Source: Bacillota bacterium (GTDB taxonomy: Bacteria > Bacillota > Clostridia > Lachnospirales > Cellulosilyticaceae). From it: a stretch of DNA of 64,000 bases. Location: contig JAEWMQ010000020.1 in the NCBI GenBank assembly GCA_023393125.1, positions 62,001 through 126,000 on the forward strand, read 5' to 3'. Made by a program: the position numbers and the translations under genes. The notes below the pieces were generated by a model, which made no database searches, was not told the origin of the DNA, and saw only the letters and a program-made list of their open reading frames with translations. Below are positions 7,453 through 16,222 of this stretch, in pieces; positions within the stretch are counted from its first letter, which is position 1, and every line of letters starts with the position of its first letter.

Positions 7453-8673
7453 ATGTCAGACAAACTTTCGAGACTCACTTTAGATGATGTGCTTACAGCA
7501 AGAGAACGTATTAAATCAACTTGTATACATACTGGTCTTATCCGTAGCTATGAACTTAGCAAGGAATTCCACAATGATGTTTATTTAAAGCCAGAAAATT
7601 TGCAAGTAACGGGAGCCTTTAAAATTCGTGGTGCTCTCAATAAAATTAAAACCCTTTCTGATGCAGAAAAAAAGCGTGGACTTATTGCTTCCTCTGCTGG
7701 TAATCATGCCCAAGGGGTTGCTTATTCCGGTCATGCCCTTGGCATAGATGTTACTATTGTTATGCCAGAAACCACTCCACTTATTAAAGTACAAGCTACT
7801 AAAAACTGGGGTGCTCATGTTGTATTAGCAGGTCAAGTTTATGACGAGGCTTATGAAACAGCTAAGAAATTAGAGGAGGAAAACGGGTATACCTTTATTC
7901 ATCCTTTTAATGATAAGGAAATTATGGCTGGTCAAGGGACCATTGCTCTTGAAATTCTAGAAGATATGCCAGATACAGATGTTATTTTAGTACCTGTTGG
8001 TGGTGGTGGCCTTATAGGTGGTATTGCTGTAGCAGCCAAAGCCATTAATCCAAATGTTAAAATCATTGGTGTAGAGTCTACAGGTGCGCAGGCCATGAGA
8101 CTTTCTTTAGATGAAGGTCATCCAGTTTCTCTAGACTACGTAGATAGTATTGCCGATGGTGCTGCTGTTAAAAGTGTTGGTGACTTAACCTTCGATTATG
8201 TTAAGGAATATGTTGATGATATCATTACCTTAGACGATAAAGACTTAATTGAAGCTATCTTTTTATTAGTTGAAAAGCATAAACTTGTAGCTGAAGCTAC
8301 TGGTGCTTTATCTATTGCTGCACTTAAGAAACTTCATCTAAGAAACAAAAAAGTTGTTTCTGTTATTAGTGGCGGTAATATCGACGTCCTTACCATGTCT
8401 TCACTATTAGACCGTGGGCTTTATTCACGTGGTAGACTATTTTGTTTTTCTGTAAAGCTTAGAGATACGCCAGGGCAACTTGTTAAAATTGCCAACATCC
8501 TATCACATGTAGGAGCAAACGTTGTTAAACTAGATCATAACCAATTCAAAGCTCTTGACCGTTTACGTCATGTAGCATTAGAAGTAACAGTTGAAACTAA
8601 TGGACACGATCATATTCAAGAAGTTAAAAAGGCCCTAGAATCAGAAGGCTATATGATTGAAGTCATTTACTAA
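7453..8673 (+). CDS. ilvA: Threonine ammonia-lyase (catabolic type, ACT domain)
   Basis: 406 residues from the ATG at 7453, which has ggaggt 7 bp upstream; an in-frame ATG 15 bp earlier lacks spacing. It is a PLP enzyme that converts threonine to 2-oxobutyrate and ammonia. Visible motifs are GAFKIRGA (PLP lysine K57), SAGNHAQG (about 82-89), the phosphate-binding loop GGGGLIGG (about 181-188) and SGGN near residue 310. A single ACT domain fills about residues 325-406, as in the TdcB/IlvA form with one C-terminal regulatory domain rather than the two-domain biosynthetic enzyme. It is monocistronic between strong signals. Either isoleucine synthesis or threonine fermentation is possible; no ilv neighbours help decide. 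Confidence 0.93.
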   Translation: MSDKLSRLTLDDVLTARERIKSTCIHTGLIRSYELSKEFHNDVYLKPENLQVTGAFKIRGALNKIKTLSDAEKKRGLIASSAGNHAQGVAYSGHALGIDVTIVMPETTPLIKVQATKNWGAHVVLAGQVYDEAYETAKKLEEENGYTFIHPFNDKEIMAGQGTIALEILEDMPDTDVILVPVGGGGLIGGIAVAAKAINPNVKIIGVESTGAQAMRLSLDEGHPVSLDYVDSIADGAAVKSVGDLTFDYVKEYVDDIITLDDKDLIEAIFLLVEKHKLVAEATGALSIAALKKLHLRNKKVVSVISGGNIDVLTMSSLLDRGLYSRGRLFCFSVKLRDTPGQLVKIANILSHVGANVVKLDHNQFKALDRLRHVALEVTVETNGHDHIQEVKKALESEGYMIEVIY

Positions 8674-8683
8674 AAAGTTAGCT

Positions 8684-8722
8684 AAAAAGAGTAGCAAAGG
8701 TATTTCCTTGCTACTCTTTTTT
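8684..8722. terminator. Terminator between ilvA and gloA
   Basis: Stem aaaaagagtagcaaagg / ccttgctactcttttt with a single bulged A, followed by a T run. It lies between converging genes and can serve both. Confidence 0.85.
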
Positions 8723-8732
8723 ATATCAAACT

Positions 8733-9107
8733 TTAAAGTCTAATTACCTCTACTTTATAACCATCTGGGTCTGTTACGAAGTAATATTTAGGTGCTTCTC
8801 CTGGAAGTCCTTTAAGTGGTGTAACTTCATACCCCATAGCTTGATGTCTTTCATGACTTGCTTCTAAGTCCTCTACACCCACAGCAATATGACTAAAGCC
8901 ATTTCCTAATTCATAAGGCTTTTCCGGATTATAATTATAAGTAAGTTCTAATTCATACCCATCTTCTTGGTCAGATAAGTATACTAAAGTAAATTCATGC
9001 TCTTTAAAATCTTTTCTTCTCGTTTCGATTAAACCAAGTGCTTCTTTATAAAAAGTAAGGGATTTTTCTAAATCCATAACTCTAATACAAGTGTGTAACA
9101 TTTTCAT
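8733..9107 (-). CDS. gloA: Glyoxalase I / lactoylglutathione lyase-like protein
   Basis: About 124 residues with two beta-alpha-beta-beta-beta modules of the vicinal oxygen chelate fold. Candidate metal ligands sit where the family places them: His in LHTCIRV, Glu in YELELTY, His in FSHIAVGV and the last Glu in YKVEVIRL. DPDG near the C-terminus is also conserved. In the family it converts the hemithioacetal of methylglyoxal and a thiol to a lactoyl thioester. The ATG at 9107 has aaggag 9 bp upstream; a GTG at 9110 is possible. There is no obvious operon partner. Other VOC enzymes share the fold, so the exact substrate is likely but not certain. Confidence 0.87.
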   Translation of the reverse strand: MKMLHTCIRVMDLEKSLTFYKEALGLIETRRKDFKEHEFTLVYLSDQEDGYELELTYNYNPEKPYELGNGFSHIAVGVEDLEASHERHQAMGYEVTPLKGLPGEAPKYYFVTDPDGYKVEVIRL

Positions 9108-9204
9108 CACAGTATTCTCCTTATTCCATCTAGTATATTTAATGCATGATTTATTCTAACACAGGTTCTAGTTTAAGTACTACTACATTCGCTTACCAGC
9201 CAAC

Positions 9205-9963
9205 TTAAATATTAATTTCTAATATAACTGGGCAATGGTCAGAACCTAGTATCTCAGCATCGATAGCTGCTCCTACAAGTTTTTCTTTTAGGACCTCTGA
9301 TACTAAAAAGTAATCGATTCTCCATCCTGTATTTTTTTCTCTTGCCTTAAATCGGTAACTCCACCAACTATAGGCACCTTCTAAGTCTGGGTAAAAGTAA
9401 CGGAAGCTATCAATAAACCCTGCGCCTAATAATTCTCTAAATTTACCTCTTTCTTCATCACTAAAACCAGCATTACCTCTATTAGTTTTTGGATTTTTAA
9501 GGTCAATTTCTTCATGTGCCACATTAAGGTCTCCACATATAATAACAGGCTTTGTTTGCTCTAATTTCTTAAGATAAGCTTTAAAGACATCTTCCCATGC
9601 CATACGATAATCAATTCTAGCTAATTCATTTTGAGCATTAGGTGTATAAACAGTAACCACATAAACCTCTTCAAATTCTGCTGTAATCACACGTCCTTCT
9701 GTATCATGCTCTTCTATACCTAAGCCATAGCTTACGCTAAGCGGTTCTTTTTTAGAAAAAAGGGCTGTTCCTGAATAACCTTTTTTATGAGCATAATTCC
9801 AGTACTGATAATAACCTGGAAGTTCTATCTCTACTTGTCCTGCTTGACATTTCGTTTCTTGAATGCAAAATACATCTGCATCCACTGCTTTAAAATAATC
9901 TAAAAATCCTTTTGTTAAAACGGCTCTAATGCCATTAACATTCCATGATACACATTTCATCAT
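9205..9963 (-). CDS. xth: Exodeoxyribonuclease III / AP endonuclease
   Basis: 252 residues of the exonuclease III (XthA/ExoA) family, involved in base-excision repair at abasic sites. Catalytic motifs are in order: SWNVNGIR (about 6-13), IQETKC (Glu, about 34-39), YTPN (about 107-110), GDLNVAH (Asp/Asn, about 144-150), NTGWRIDYFL (about 212-221) and GSDHCP (Asp-His, about 241-246). The length is normal for the family and no key residue is missing. Two ATGs (9963 and 9960) sit behind a ggagga site; the first is used here. It is the second of three minus-strand genes without clear operon logic. Confidence 0.95.
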   Translation of the reverse strand: MMKCVSWNVNGIRAVLTKGFLDYFKAVDADVFCIQETKCQAGQVEIELPGYYQYWNYAHKKGYSGTALFSKKEPLSVSYGLGIEEHDTEGRVITAEFEEVYVVTVYTPNAQNELARIDYRMAWEDVFKAYLKKLEQTKPVIICGDLNVAHEEIDLKNPKTNRGNAGFSDEERGKFRELLGAGFIDSFRYFYPDLEGAYSWWSYRFKAREKNTGWRIDYFLVSEVLKEKLVGAAIDAEILGSDHCPVILEINI

Positions 9964-9999
9964 TTTTATCCTCCATCTTTTATCTTTTATTTTTTCACT

Positions 10000-10461
10000 C
10001 TATACCTTACATACATCCACCCATTCACCTTCTGTAATATCTACTAATTCATGAAGTGAGATCTTTACTGCTGAATGAGGGCTTCCTGCAGCTGGATAAA
10101 CTTCTTCTAACTGCTTAAGGCTCACATCTAAATATATTTTTACTTGTTTAGGTAGCCCAAATGGACAAACACCACCTACTGGATGTCCTGTTTTTTCTAA
10201 GGTTTCTTCAAAGCTCATCATCTTGGCTTTTGTATGAAAGGTATCTTTAAATTTTCTATTATCTATTTTAGCTGTCCCACAAGCGACAATAACGATGCTT
10301 TCATCATTCACATTAAACGCTAAAGTTTTAGCAATTTGACTTTCAGTAGTTCCAAGGGCTGCTGCTGCTAAACTCACTGTGGCACTGCTTTCTTCTAATA
10401 AAATAATGTGATGACTTACCTTCTTTTCCTTAAAAAAAGCCTCTACTGCTTCTACACTCAT
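10000..10461 (-). CDS. YbaK/EbsC-family aminoacyl-tRNA deacylase
   Basis: 153 residues of the YbaK/ProX superfamily, which hydrolyses misacylated tRNA such as Cys-tRNA(Pro). Features: an N-terminal helical region, the Lys in QIAKTLAFN (family KTL motif), GTAKIDNRKF, the glycine-rich segment GHPVGGVCPFGLP (about 93-105), and the C-terminal AAGSPHSAVKISLHELV. The length and motif order match the YbaK type rather than the ProRS insertion domain. aggag lies upstream of the ATG at 10461. The substrate (Cys, Ala or another residue) cannot be told from sequence alone. Confidence 0.88.
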   Translation of the reverse strand: MSVEAVEAFFKEKKVSHHIILLEESSATVSLAAAALGTTESQIAKTLAFNVNDESIVIVACGTAKIDNRKFKDTFHTKAKMMSFEETLEKTGHPVGGVCPFGLPKQVKIYLDVSLKQLEEVYPAAGSPHSAVKISLHELVDITEGEWVDVCKV

Positions 10462-10554
10462 TTGTCTAATCTCCTTTTTTGTACTATATATCGTCTTTTC
10501 CTGTTCCTATGTTTTTATTGACCTTTACTTTTTCATCTCTATTTATACCTAATC

Positions 10555-12117
10555 CTATAGGAAATTATTAGTAAAGTAATAAATCTGTTCCCCTTTTACA
10601 GCCAGATTCAAATTCTGTCCTGCATCAAAACCTGCTGTAATAATGCCTATAAGCCTTCCATACATATCCAGTAATGCTCCCCCCGAGCTCCCATTAGAAA
10701 TAGGTGCTGTAAACTGAATCATTGACATATCTTGGATCTCTCTAAAAGCTGAAATAATACCATCAGATACAGTATTAAATAGGCCTAATGGACTTCCTAT
10801 AGCTACTACTTTTTGTCCTCTTACTAGGTGGTCTCCCCTATATAAAGGCAAAGGTTTACAACGCTTTTCTACCTTAATTAAAGCTAGGTCGTAATTCGGA
10901 TGATATTTTACAATACGTGAAGTCTCATAAGTCTGCTCTTCATTCTCAAATTGCACTCTAAAATGACAGCCATCTCTTACCACATGAAAATTAGTCAATA
11001 TATAACCCTCTTCATGGATAACTACTCCTGATCCTCCCTTAAAAGCTCTTCTTTGTCCATCTAATACTGTTATCATCACTATAGAGGTCGAAAGCAGTGC
11101 TAGTTCTTCATAGCTTAATTCTCTTGATACACCAGTATTACTTTCTATAGGATGAGACACTATACTTCTTACTGGCAGTTTCTGCTTCTGTACCGCAGTA
11201 CCTACACTACCTGTTTGATTCTCACCTAAATTGATAGACCCTCTCCTTGTACCACTCTCTCTAATGGTAGTGCTTTGCTTAGGTGGTCTTTGTATAGATA
11301 CGCTTTGTGCTAGTGTGCTTTGGTTTGGCGCACTTTGAATAGGTACAGTAGTTGATTGGGGCAACCTTGCTACTTGCTCTTTATAAGTTTCAAAAGGGAT
11401 AATCGTAATAGATGCTTGTATCTTTGTAGGGTAATTATATACCTGTGATATAAGCTGAGCTTCTTCATATGCTGCTAAACAATCCTCTTGTGGATTCATA
11501 TAAAGTACATCACAGCCCATTAAAAATAGAAAATATAAGAATAAATATTCTTGCCTTTTAATAGGTCCTATATATACGATTTTACCCACTTGTCCCTTCT
11601 CTTTAGTCACTAATAGAGGAAGATAAGTTTCAATCCAACTTAATAATTTTACTGCAAAGTTTTTAGTAATAGATGTATTACCACCAGCTATATAACATTC
11701 ATGCATATGTAAGACTTCTTTAAAAGCACATTTCTTAGTCCATTCTAGTGTATCTGATGTAAGCTTGGCTGGGAAAGGTAACTGGAATTGTTCTTCTGGC
11801 TTAGCCTCTTTAAGCTTTACCCAAGCTTCATAGATTTGAACATAGCTTGCTATTTTCTGTGGTGATAAACTATATCTTAATTCTTCTAAACGCAGATAAG
11901 GTATCTCTTTTGCTTCTAACAAAAAATAATCATCTATGTGCTTTACTTTTTGCAAAAACACTTCGGCTGATTCTTCTATACCAATCCCTCTTACAAAGAG
12001 TCCTTTTCTTGTTAAGCTATTTGCCTTCTCCTGTGTTAACTGGTGCTTTAAGAAATCCTCTATAGGATCTTCACATGTTTGACGAACTACTTTTAGTGGT
12101 TTAGTCGTAAAAATCAT
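10555..12117 (-). CDS. YceG-like domain fused to trypsin-like serine protease
   Basis: 520 residues with two parts. The N-terminal half (about 1-245) resembles YceG proteins of Ter-linked systems; the segment KIVYIGPIKRQEYLFLYF ... GCDVLYMNP matches the equivalent segment in the divergent yceG product (GSIKKHEFYFL ... GIDVLYFNP). A Gln/Ser/Pro-rich linker with repeated QS[AT] motifs spans about 250-325. The C-terminal half is a trypsin-like (HtrA/S1C) protease with a complete triad: His in LTNFHVV, Asp in YDLALI and Ser in NGSSGGALLD. There is no signal peptide or PDZ domain, so it is likely cytosolic. It is transcribed divergently from yceG-telA. The fusion suggests a proteolytic output for this module, which is inference. 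Confidence 0.85.
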   Translation of the reverse strand: MIFTTKPLKVVRQTCEDPIEDFLKHQLTQEKANSLTRKGLFVRGIGIEESAEVFLQKVKHIDDYFLLEAKEIPYLRLEELRYSLSPQKIASYVQIYEAWVKLKEAKPEEQFQLPFPAKLTSDTLEWTKKCAFKEVLHMHECYIAGGNTSITKNFAVKLLSWIETYLPLLVTKEKGQVGKIVYIGPIKRQEYLFLYFLFLMGCDVLYMNPQEDCLAAYEEAQLISQVYNYPTKIQASITIIPFETYKEQVARLPQSTTVPIQSAPNQSTLAQSVSIQRPPKQSTTIRESGTRRGSINLGENQTGSVGTAVQKQKLPVRSIVSHPIESNTGVSRELSYEELALLSTSIVMITVLDGQRRAFKGGSGVVIHEEGYILTNFHVVRDGCHFRVQFENEEQTYETSRIVKYHPNYDLALIKVEKRCKPLPLYRGDHLVRGQKVVAIGSPLGLFNTVSDGIISAFREIQDMSMIQFTAPISNGSSGGALLDMYGRLIGIITAGFDAGQNLNLAVKGEQIYYFTNNFL

Positions 12118-12188
12118 TTTCCCCTTCTCCCTCCACTTTCCCTATATTAACTATTATATCTATATATAATAATTAAATAAAGCTGTGT

Positions 12189-12214
12189 TTTATCTTATCA
12201 ATTAATGCTATAAT
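12189..12214 (+). promoter_or_regulatory. yceG-telA promoter
   Basis: An extended -10 TGC-TATAAT (TATAAT at 12209-12214) with a poor -35 (about 12186-12191). The 5' end of the transcript would be near 12221, giving a leader of about 35 nt before the ribosome binding site at 12241. Confidence 0.55.
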
Positions 12215-12255
12215 AAAAAGTAATTAATATTTTATAGAAAAAGGAGTGTATTACT

Positions 12256-13857
12256 ATTGGGATAACTGCAGCAAATAACATCTTAGACACGCTTTTTGAC
12301 ACTTCTTCTATGCGCGAAGATAATTACTTTTGTCAGTTTATAGGCATAGCTAATACTTCATCCTATAATGATACATTAGCTCTTATTCATTATAAATTAT
12401 CAGAGCCACATAAAGGAATTATTTTTGATAGAGAGATTCCTAAACCAAATGATCGCTCACTAATAGACTCTATTTTAAATGAACTGACACGCATGAGAAT
12501 TGGTGCTTTTGCTAATGAAGATATTAACCTTACTTCATCAGAAATACTGAATGCAAAAATCAGACAGGCATTAGATCCTATTATTGCACTAGCAGTACAA
12601 AAAGAACGTTTTGCTAACGAAACAATTCGCAATAACTTTATTGCAAAACTTATGATTTGGTGTAATGTCTATGTAGATGGATTAGACTTTTCAGATACAG
12701 AACCACCTAAATGCTTATTTTATGGTTCTATTAAAAAACATGAATTTTACTTTTTAATGCTTCTTGCTCATATTGGTATAGATGTACTTTATTTTAATCC
12801 AACTGGAGATACTACTATAGATACCTTAGACGATAATAGCCTTTGCCAAAAGGTCGTCTTAGGACCTACCGAAAAGCAGCTTTTGCCACTTATGGATTTT
12901 GTATCAAAAGGAGTGGTTGTTGAAAAAGTTACGACCTTTGCACGTAAGGCTACTAATGAGCTTGAACAAACGCTTTATAATGATACAGGCATCTATAAAC
13001 CTTGGCAGTTCTCTGATGGGACTACACGTCCTCTTATTATGGATTCTGTTATAGAAGATACACTTACTTACTGGAACGAACCAGCACGTCTTAGACCTGG
13101 CTTTAAAACCTCACAAAAAACAGTTTATACGCCTATTTTCTTTAGTAAAATCAGTGGTGTATATAAAGACCATAATGAATATTTTGCTTTAGTAGAAAAG
13201 CTTAGGTCAGCTAATAAATGTGTTTTTTATGAGACTACTCAGCTTACCTGTGTAGGTTACGGTCAAAGTAGAAGTATTCAGTATCATAATATGCAAGGTC
13301 AAAGTATGCCTCAAAATACAGCGCAGTATAATCAGCAGGATTTATATTCTTTAGCTTTTTGCTTAAATCCTGATAAGACTATTAATCGCAGCACTATTAA
13401 AGAACATGTTCTTTATAAAAAATTATTGACATTAAGAGGTGAAATTCAAGAGTTTATTTTAACTAAACTTGAAGAAGTATTCTCACCTAGCAATACAGCT
13501 TTCTTTAATTTCCCTATTACGGATAAAGAAAGATTAAGACTCATGGCTGCTATTTTCACAGCTGAAGATCGTCTTTTAAATCTCATTGATGGTTATGACT
13601 TTACAGCTGATGTGCCAAAGGTCATCTTATATCTTAACTCAAGAGATACTTTTAATACAGATGATGCCATGTTACTAGGATTATTACGTACTATGGGGTT
13701 AGATATTGTAATCTTATCTCCTAATGGTGCCAATAATATAGAGCTTATGATTTCTGATAAATTCATTAATCAAATCAAGCTTGAAGAATTTGTTTATGAT
13801 TTACCCCTTAAGGCACCTGCTAAAAAGGGCTCATTCTTTAGTAAATTATTTAGATAA
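12256..13857 (+). CDS. yceG: YceG-family protein of Ter-type stress module, apparent ATT start
   Basis: About 533 residues. Two copies of a Rossmann-like motif appear: FYGSIKKHEFYFL ... GIDVLYFNP in the N-terminal third and YLNSRDTFNTDDAMLL ... GLDIVILSP near the C-terminus, as in YceG proteins encoded next to TelA/YceH. The first canonical start (ATG 12310) has no ribosome binding site. An excellent aaggag at 12241-12246 lies 9 bp before an in-frame ATT at 12256, which would give M-G-I-T-A-A-N-N. No ATG, GTG or TTG is available in frame between. The neighbour telA product also begins M-G-I, supporting this reading. In the family it is predicted to act with TelA and TerD proteins in a stress-linked biosynthetic or signalling complex; no reaction is established. 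Confidence 0.82.
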   Translation: MGITAANNILDTLFDTSSMREDNYFCQFIGIANTSSYNDTLALIHYKLSEPHKGIIFDREIPKPNDRSLIDSILNELTRMRIGAFANEDINLTSSEILNAKIRQALDPIIALAVQKERFANETIRNNFIAKLMIWCNVYVDGLDFSDTEPPKCLFYGSIKKHEFYFLMLLAHIGIDVLYFNPTGDTTIDTLDDNSLCQKVVLGPTEKQLLPLMDFVSKGVVVEKVTTFARKATNELEQTLYNDTGIYKPWQFSDGTTRPLIMDSVIEDTLTYWNEPARLRPGFKTSQKTVYTPIFFSKISGVYKDHNEYFALVEKLRSANKCVFYETTQLTCVGYGQSRSIQYHNMQGQSMPQNTAQYNQQDLYSLAFCLNPDKTINRSTIKEHVLYKKLLTLRGEIQEFILTKLEEVFSPSNTAFFNFPITDKERLRLMAAIFTAEDRLLNLIDGYDFTADVPKVILYLNSRDTFNTDDAMLLGLLRTMGLDIVILSPNGANNIELMISDKFINQIKLEEFVYDLPLKAPAKKGSFFSKLFR

Positions 13858-13872
13858 AAGGAGTGTTTGTAC

Positions 13873-15048
13873 ATGGGAATTTCATTAAATCAGACAGTAG
13901 GTAGTGAGCCAGTTCCTACCCTAGAAGCAACCGTTTTAGGCGGTGTTAATTTAGAAAAGGCCGAATCTACTACTCAGCTTGTTCCTGTTCAAGAAGCTGA
14001 TGTTGTAGCCTTTACACAATCTTATAAAGAAAAACTCCGTCAGCTCCCAGAAGTTGAAAAATTAACAGAAGAAATCCGCGTAGATGATATGAATAGTATT
14101 CTTGTATTTGGTCAAGAAGCTTCTACTGGTATTTCTAAAATCTCTGATAACTTACTTTCTACAATGAAAGCCGTTAAAGCTGAAGAAGCAGGGGAAATGA
14201 TTCAGCAACTTACAAAGGTTATGGATAAATTTGATATTAAAGAGTTAGAAGATATTAAAGAGCCTTCTGCTCTTCAAAAGCTTTTTAATAAAGCAAAAAA
14301 CTCTGTTGAAGCTCTCTTCCAAAAATATGAAAACATGGGTACAGAGGTTGATAAAATCTATGTCATCCTAAAAAAATATGAAATGCAAATTCAAAACTCA
14401 AATGTAAGCCTTAAACAAATGTATGAAGGTAACATTGCTTATTATCAGCAACTTGAAAAATATATTGTAGCTGGTGAAATGGGACTTGAAGAATTAGATA
14501 CCAAACTTATTCCTCAATATGAACAAGAAGCTCTAGCTTCTGGTGACCGTATGGCAATGACTACAGTCGAAACACTTAAACGCACTCGTGAAATGCTAGA
14601 ACAGCGTGTTTACGACCTTCAAATTGCTGAAAACATTGCTCTTCAAACGATTCCAATGATTCAAGGTATTCAATACAGCAACTTTAATTTAACACGTAAA
14701 ATTAATTCTGCTTTTATCATCACACTTCCAATCTTTAAACAATGCTTAGCACAAGCTGTTCTTCTTAAACGTCAAGAGCTTCAAGCTAAGAGTCTTAAAG
14801 CTCTTGATGATAAAACTAATGAATTATTACTTAGAAATGCTCAAAACATGGCTACTCAAACAACAGCTATTGCAAAAATGGCTGGTGGCAGCTCTGTTCA
14901 AATGGAAACACTTGAAAAAACTTGGCAAACTATTGTTCAAGGTATCGAACAAACTAAACAAATCGAAGATGAAAATCATCGTATGCGTCAAGAAAATAGC
15001 ATGAAGCTAGAACGTATGAAACAAGATATGCTAAGTACTAAAAAATAA
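13873..15048 (+). CDS. telA: TelA/YceH-family toxic anion resistance protein
   Basis: 392 residues of the TelA (toxic anion/tellurite resistance, KlaA, YceH) family. It is almost entirely helical with long coiled-coil stretches (EIRVDDMNSILVFGQEASTG, KYEMQIQNSNVSLKQM, NIALQTIPMIQGIQYSNFNL, TINLTRK-like region, ALDDKTNELLLRNAQNMA). The start at ATG 13873 has aaggag 9 bp upstream; the stop of yceG at 13857 is 15 bp away, so they form one operon. There is no signal peptide. In Bacillus and Listeria members confer tolerance to tellurite, cell-wall antibiotics or nisin, by an unknown mechanism. Confidence 0.93.
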   Translation: MGISLNQTVGSEPVPTLEATVLGGVNLEKAESTTQLVPVQEADVVAFTQSYKEKLRQLPEVEKLTEEIRVDDMNSILVFGQEASTGISKISDNLLSTMKAVKAEEAGEMIQQLTKVMDKFDIKELEDIKEPSALQKLFNKAKNSVEALFQKYENMGTEVDKIYVILKKYEMQIQNSNVSLKQMYEGNIAYYQQLEKYIVAGEMGLEELDTKLIPQYEQEALASGDRMAMTTVETLKRTREMLEQRVYDLQIAENIALQTIPMIQGIQYSNFNLTRKINSAFIITLPIFKQCLAQAVLLKRQELQAKSLKALDDKTNELLLRNAQNMATQTTAIAKMAGGSSVQMETLEKTWQTIVQGIEQTKQIEDENHRMRQENSMKLERMKQDMLSTKK

Positions 15049-15094
15049 TCCTTAGGTTTATCACGAAAAGAATATTGAAAAGTTTTTATAAACG

Positions 15095-15146
15095 AAAACC
15101 ATGCATATAGTTAGATGTATCATCATTCTAGCTATGCATGGTTTTT
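15095..15146. terminator. Terminator after telA
   Basis: Imperfect long stem aaaaccatgcata...taga / tcta...tatgcatggttttt with T run on the plus strand. The opposite strand also ends in T-rich sequence, so it may serve the minus gene ending at 15176. Confidence 0.85.
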
Positions 15147-15175
15147 GTAATAATAAGGAGCTTTTATGCAATAAC

Positions 15176-15997
15176 TTAAAAATCTCCCTTTGAAATCTCT
15201 CTAGGCCATGAAAGTAGAATTTTCCTAGAAATTTTTAAATCTTTATCTTTTGGGAAATGAAGATCACAAAAGAAATTATGATAATTTGCAGTCCATACGT
15301 ACTTATCCCAAACTTTAATATTTTCTTTATGCGTCAGTAACATTTCTTCTAGCTTTTGCTTATGACGAAGCAATAACCCATGTTTTATCCTTTCAAACTC
15401 ATACTCATTATTACATTCTTTAAAATAACGAAAGATTGTATTTAAATAGTTCAAAAACCAGCGTCCATCTGTATCAATCAAGATTTTATTTTGCTCTGGC
15501 ATTGTATCGTAATTAGTAATGCAACTTTGCAAAAGTTCCACTGTTTTATCATCTAAAATAATCCTTGGATAACACGCTAGCTCACTCTCTGTATGATGGG
15601 CATCTAGAAGGGCTGGACCAAAAACTATATCTTCACTAATATAAAAGTCTCCCACACTTATTCCACCTCTAACAAAAAGGCCCTCTAATGCTAGATTAAA
15701 TTGATATTCTGATACATTATCCAAAATCTCATCTAGTTCTGCTTCTCCATCATCTTTGATTGGAAAAGCAACTACCATATTATCTGTATATATTTTTATT
15801 TTTCCTTGACTATACTTATTAGGAATAATACACTGCTTATTCTTATTAATAAGATAATTTATCTCTCTAAGTAGTTTGTCTCCAGACCCATCCTTACAAG
15901 AAGCTACTATCATTTGTGAAAAGCCTAATATATCTATTGCACATACAATAGAATTAACCAGCGTGGGATTATCTTGATCGTATTTATATTTGCTCAT
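15176..15997 (-). CDS. Hypothetical protein with nucleotidyl-cyclase-like motifs
   Basis: 273 residues, not a named family to me. The N-terminal half shows a strand AIDILGFSQMI with Asp22, a second strand IKIYTDNMVVAF with Asp72, and the segment FVRGGISVGDFYIS (about 108-121) followed by VFGPALLDAHHTES and YPRIIL. Two aspartates on adjacent strands and the RGGI..G turn resemble the palm fold of class III nucleotidyl cyclases and similar stand-alone proteins often seen in bacterial accessory regions. The C-terminal 110 residues are helical and Lys/Glu-rich (EFERIKHGLLLRHKQKLEEM). There is no signal peptide or membrane span. It is a lone gene divergent from the YgjP-type metallopeptidase gene. 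The enzymatic activity is unproven. Confidence 0.7.
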   Translation of the reverse strand: MSKYKYDQDNPTLVNSIVCAIDILGFSQMIVASCKDGSGDKLLREINYLINKNKQCIIPNKYSQGKIKIYTDNMVVAFPIKDDGEAELDEILDNVSEYQFNLALEGLFVRGGISVGDFYISEDIVFGPALLDAHHTESELACYPRIILDDKTVELLQSCITNYDTMPEQNKILIDTDGRWFLNYLNTIFRYFKECNNEYEFERIKHGLLLRHKQKLEEMLLTHKENIKVWDKYVWTANYHNFFCDLHFPKDKDLKISRKILLSWPREISKGDF

Positions 15998-16222
15998 CTT
16001 AGCACATCCTTACCTATTACAATATCTCTATTTAATCTATTTATAAGATTACTAGAGACTTTTCCCTCTTTCTTCCTCTATTTTATCTAATTTGCTTAAA
16101 CTTAACAAGTTAGCCAGTTACACACCATTATCTTTCTCTCTTTGTTCTATATGTCATATTCACGATACTTTCTAACATGCTATAATAACTATATCTACTT
16201 TATAATCATACGGAGAATTAAT

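Noticed and set aside
10555..12117. HtrA/DegP periplasmic protease
   Set aside because: No signal peptide, transmembrane anchor or PDZ domain, and the N-terminal half is YceG-like, so a simple HtrA label would be misleading.
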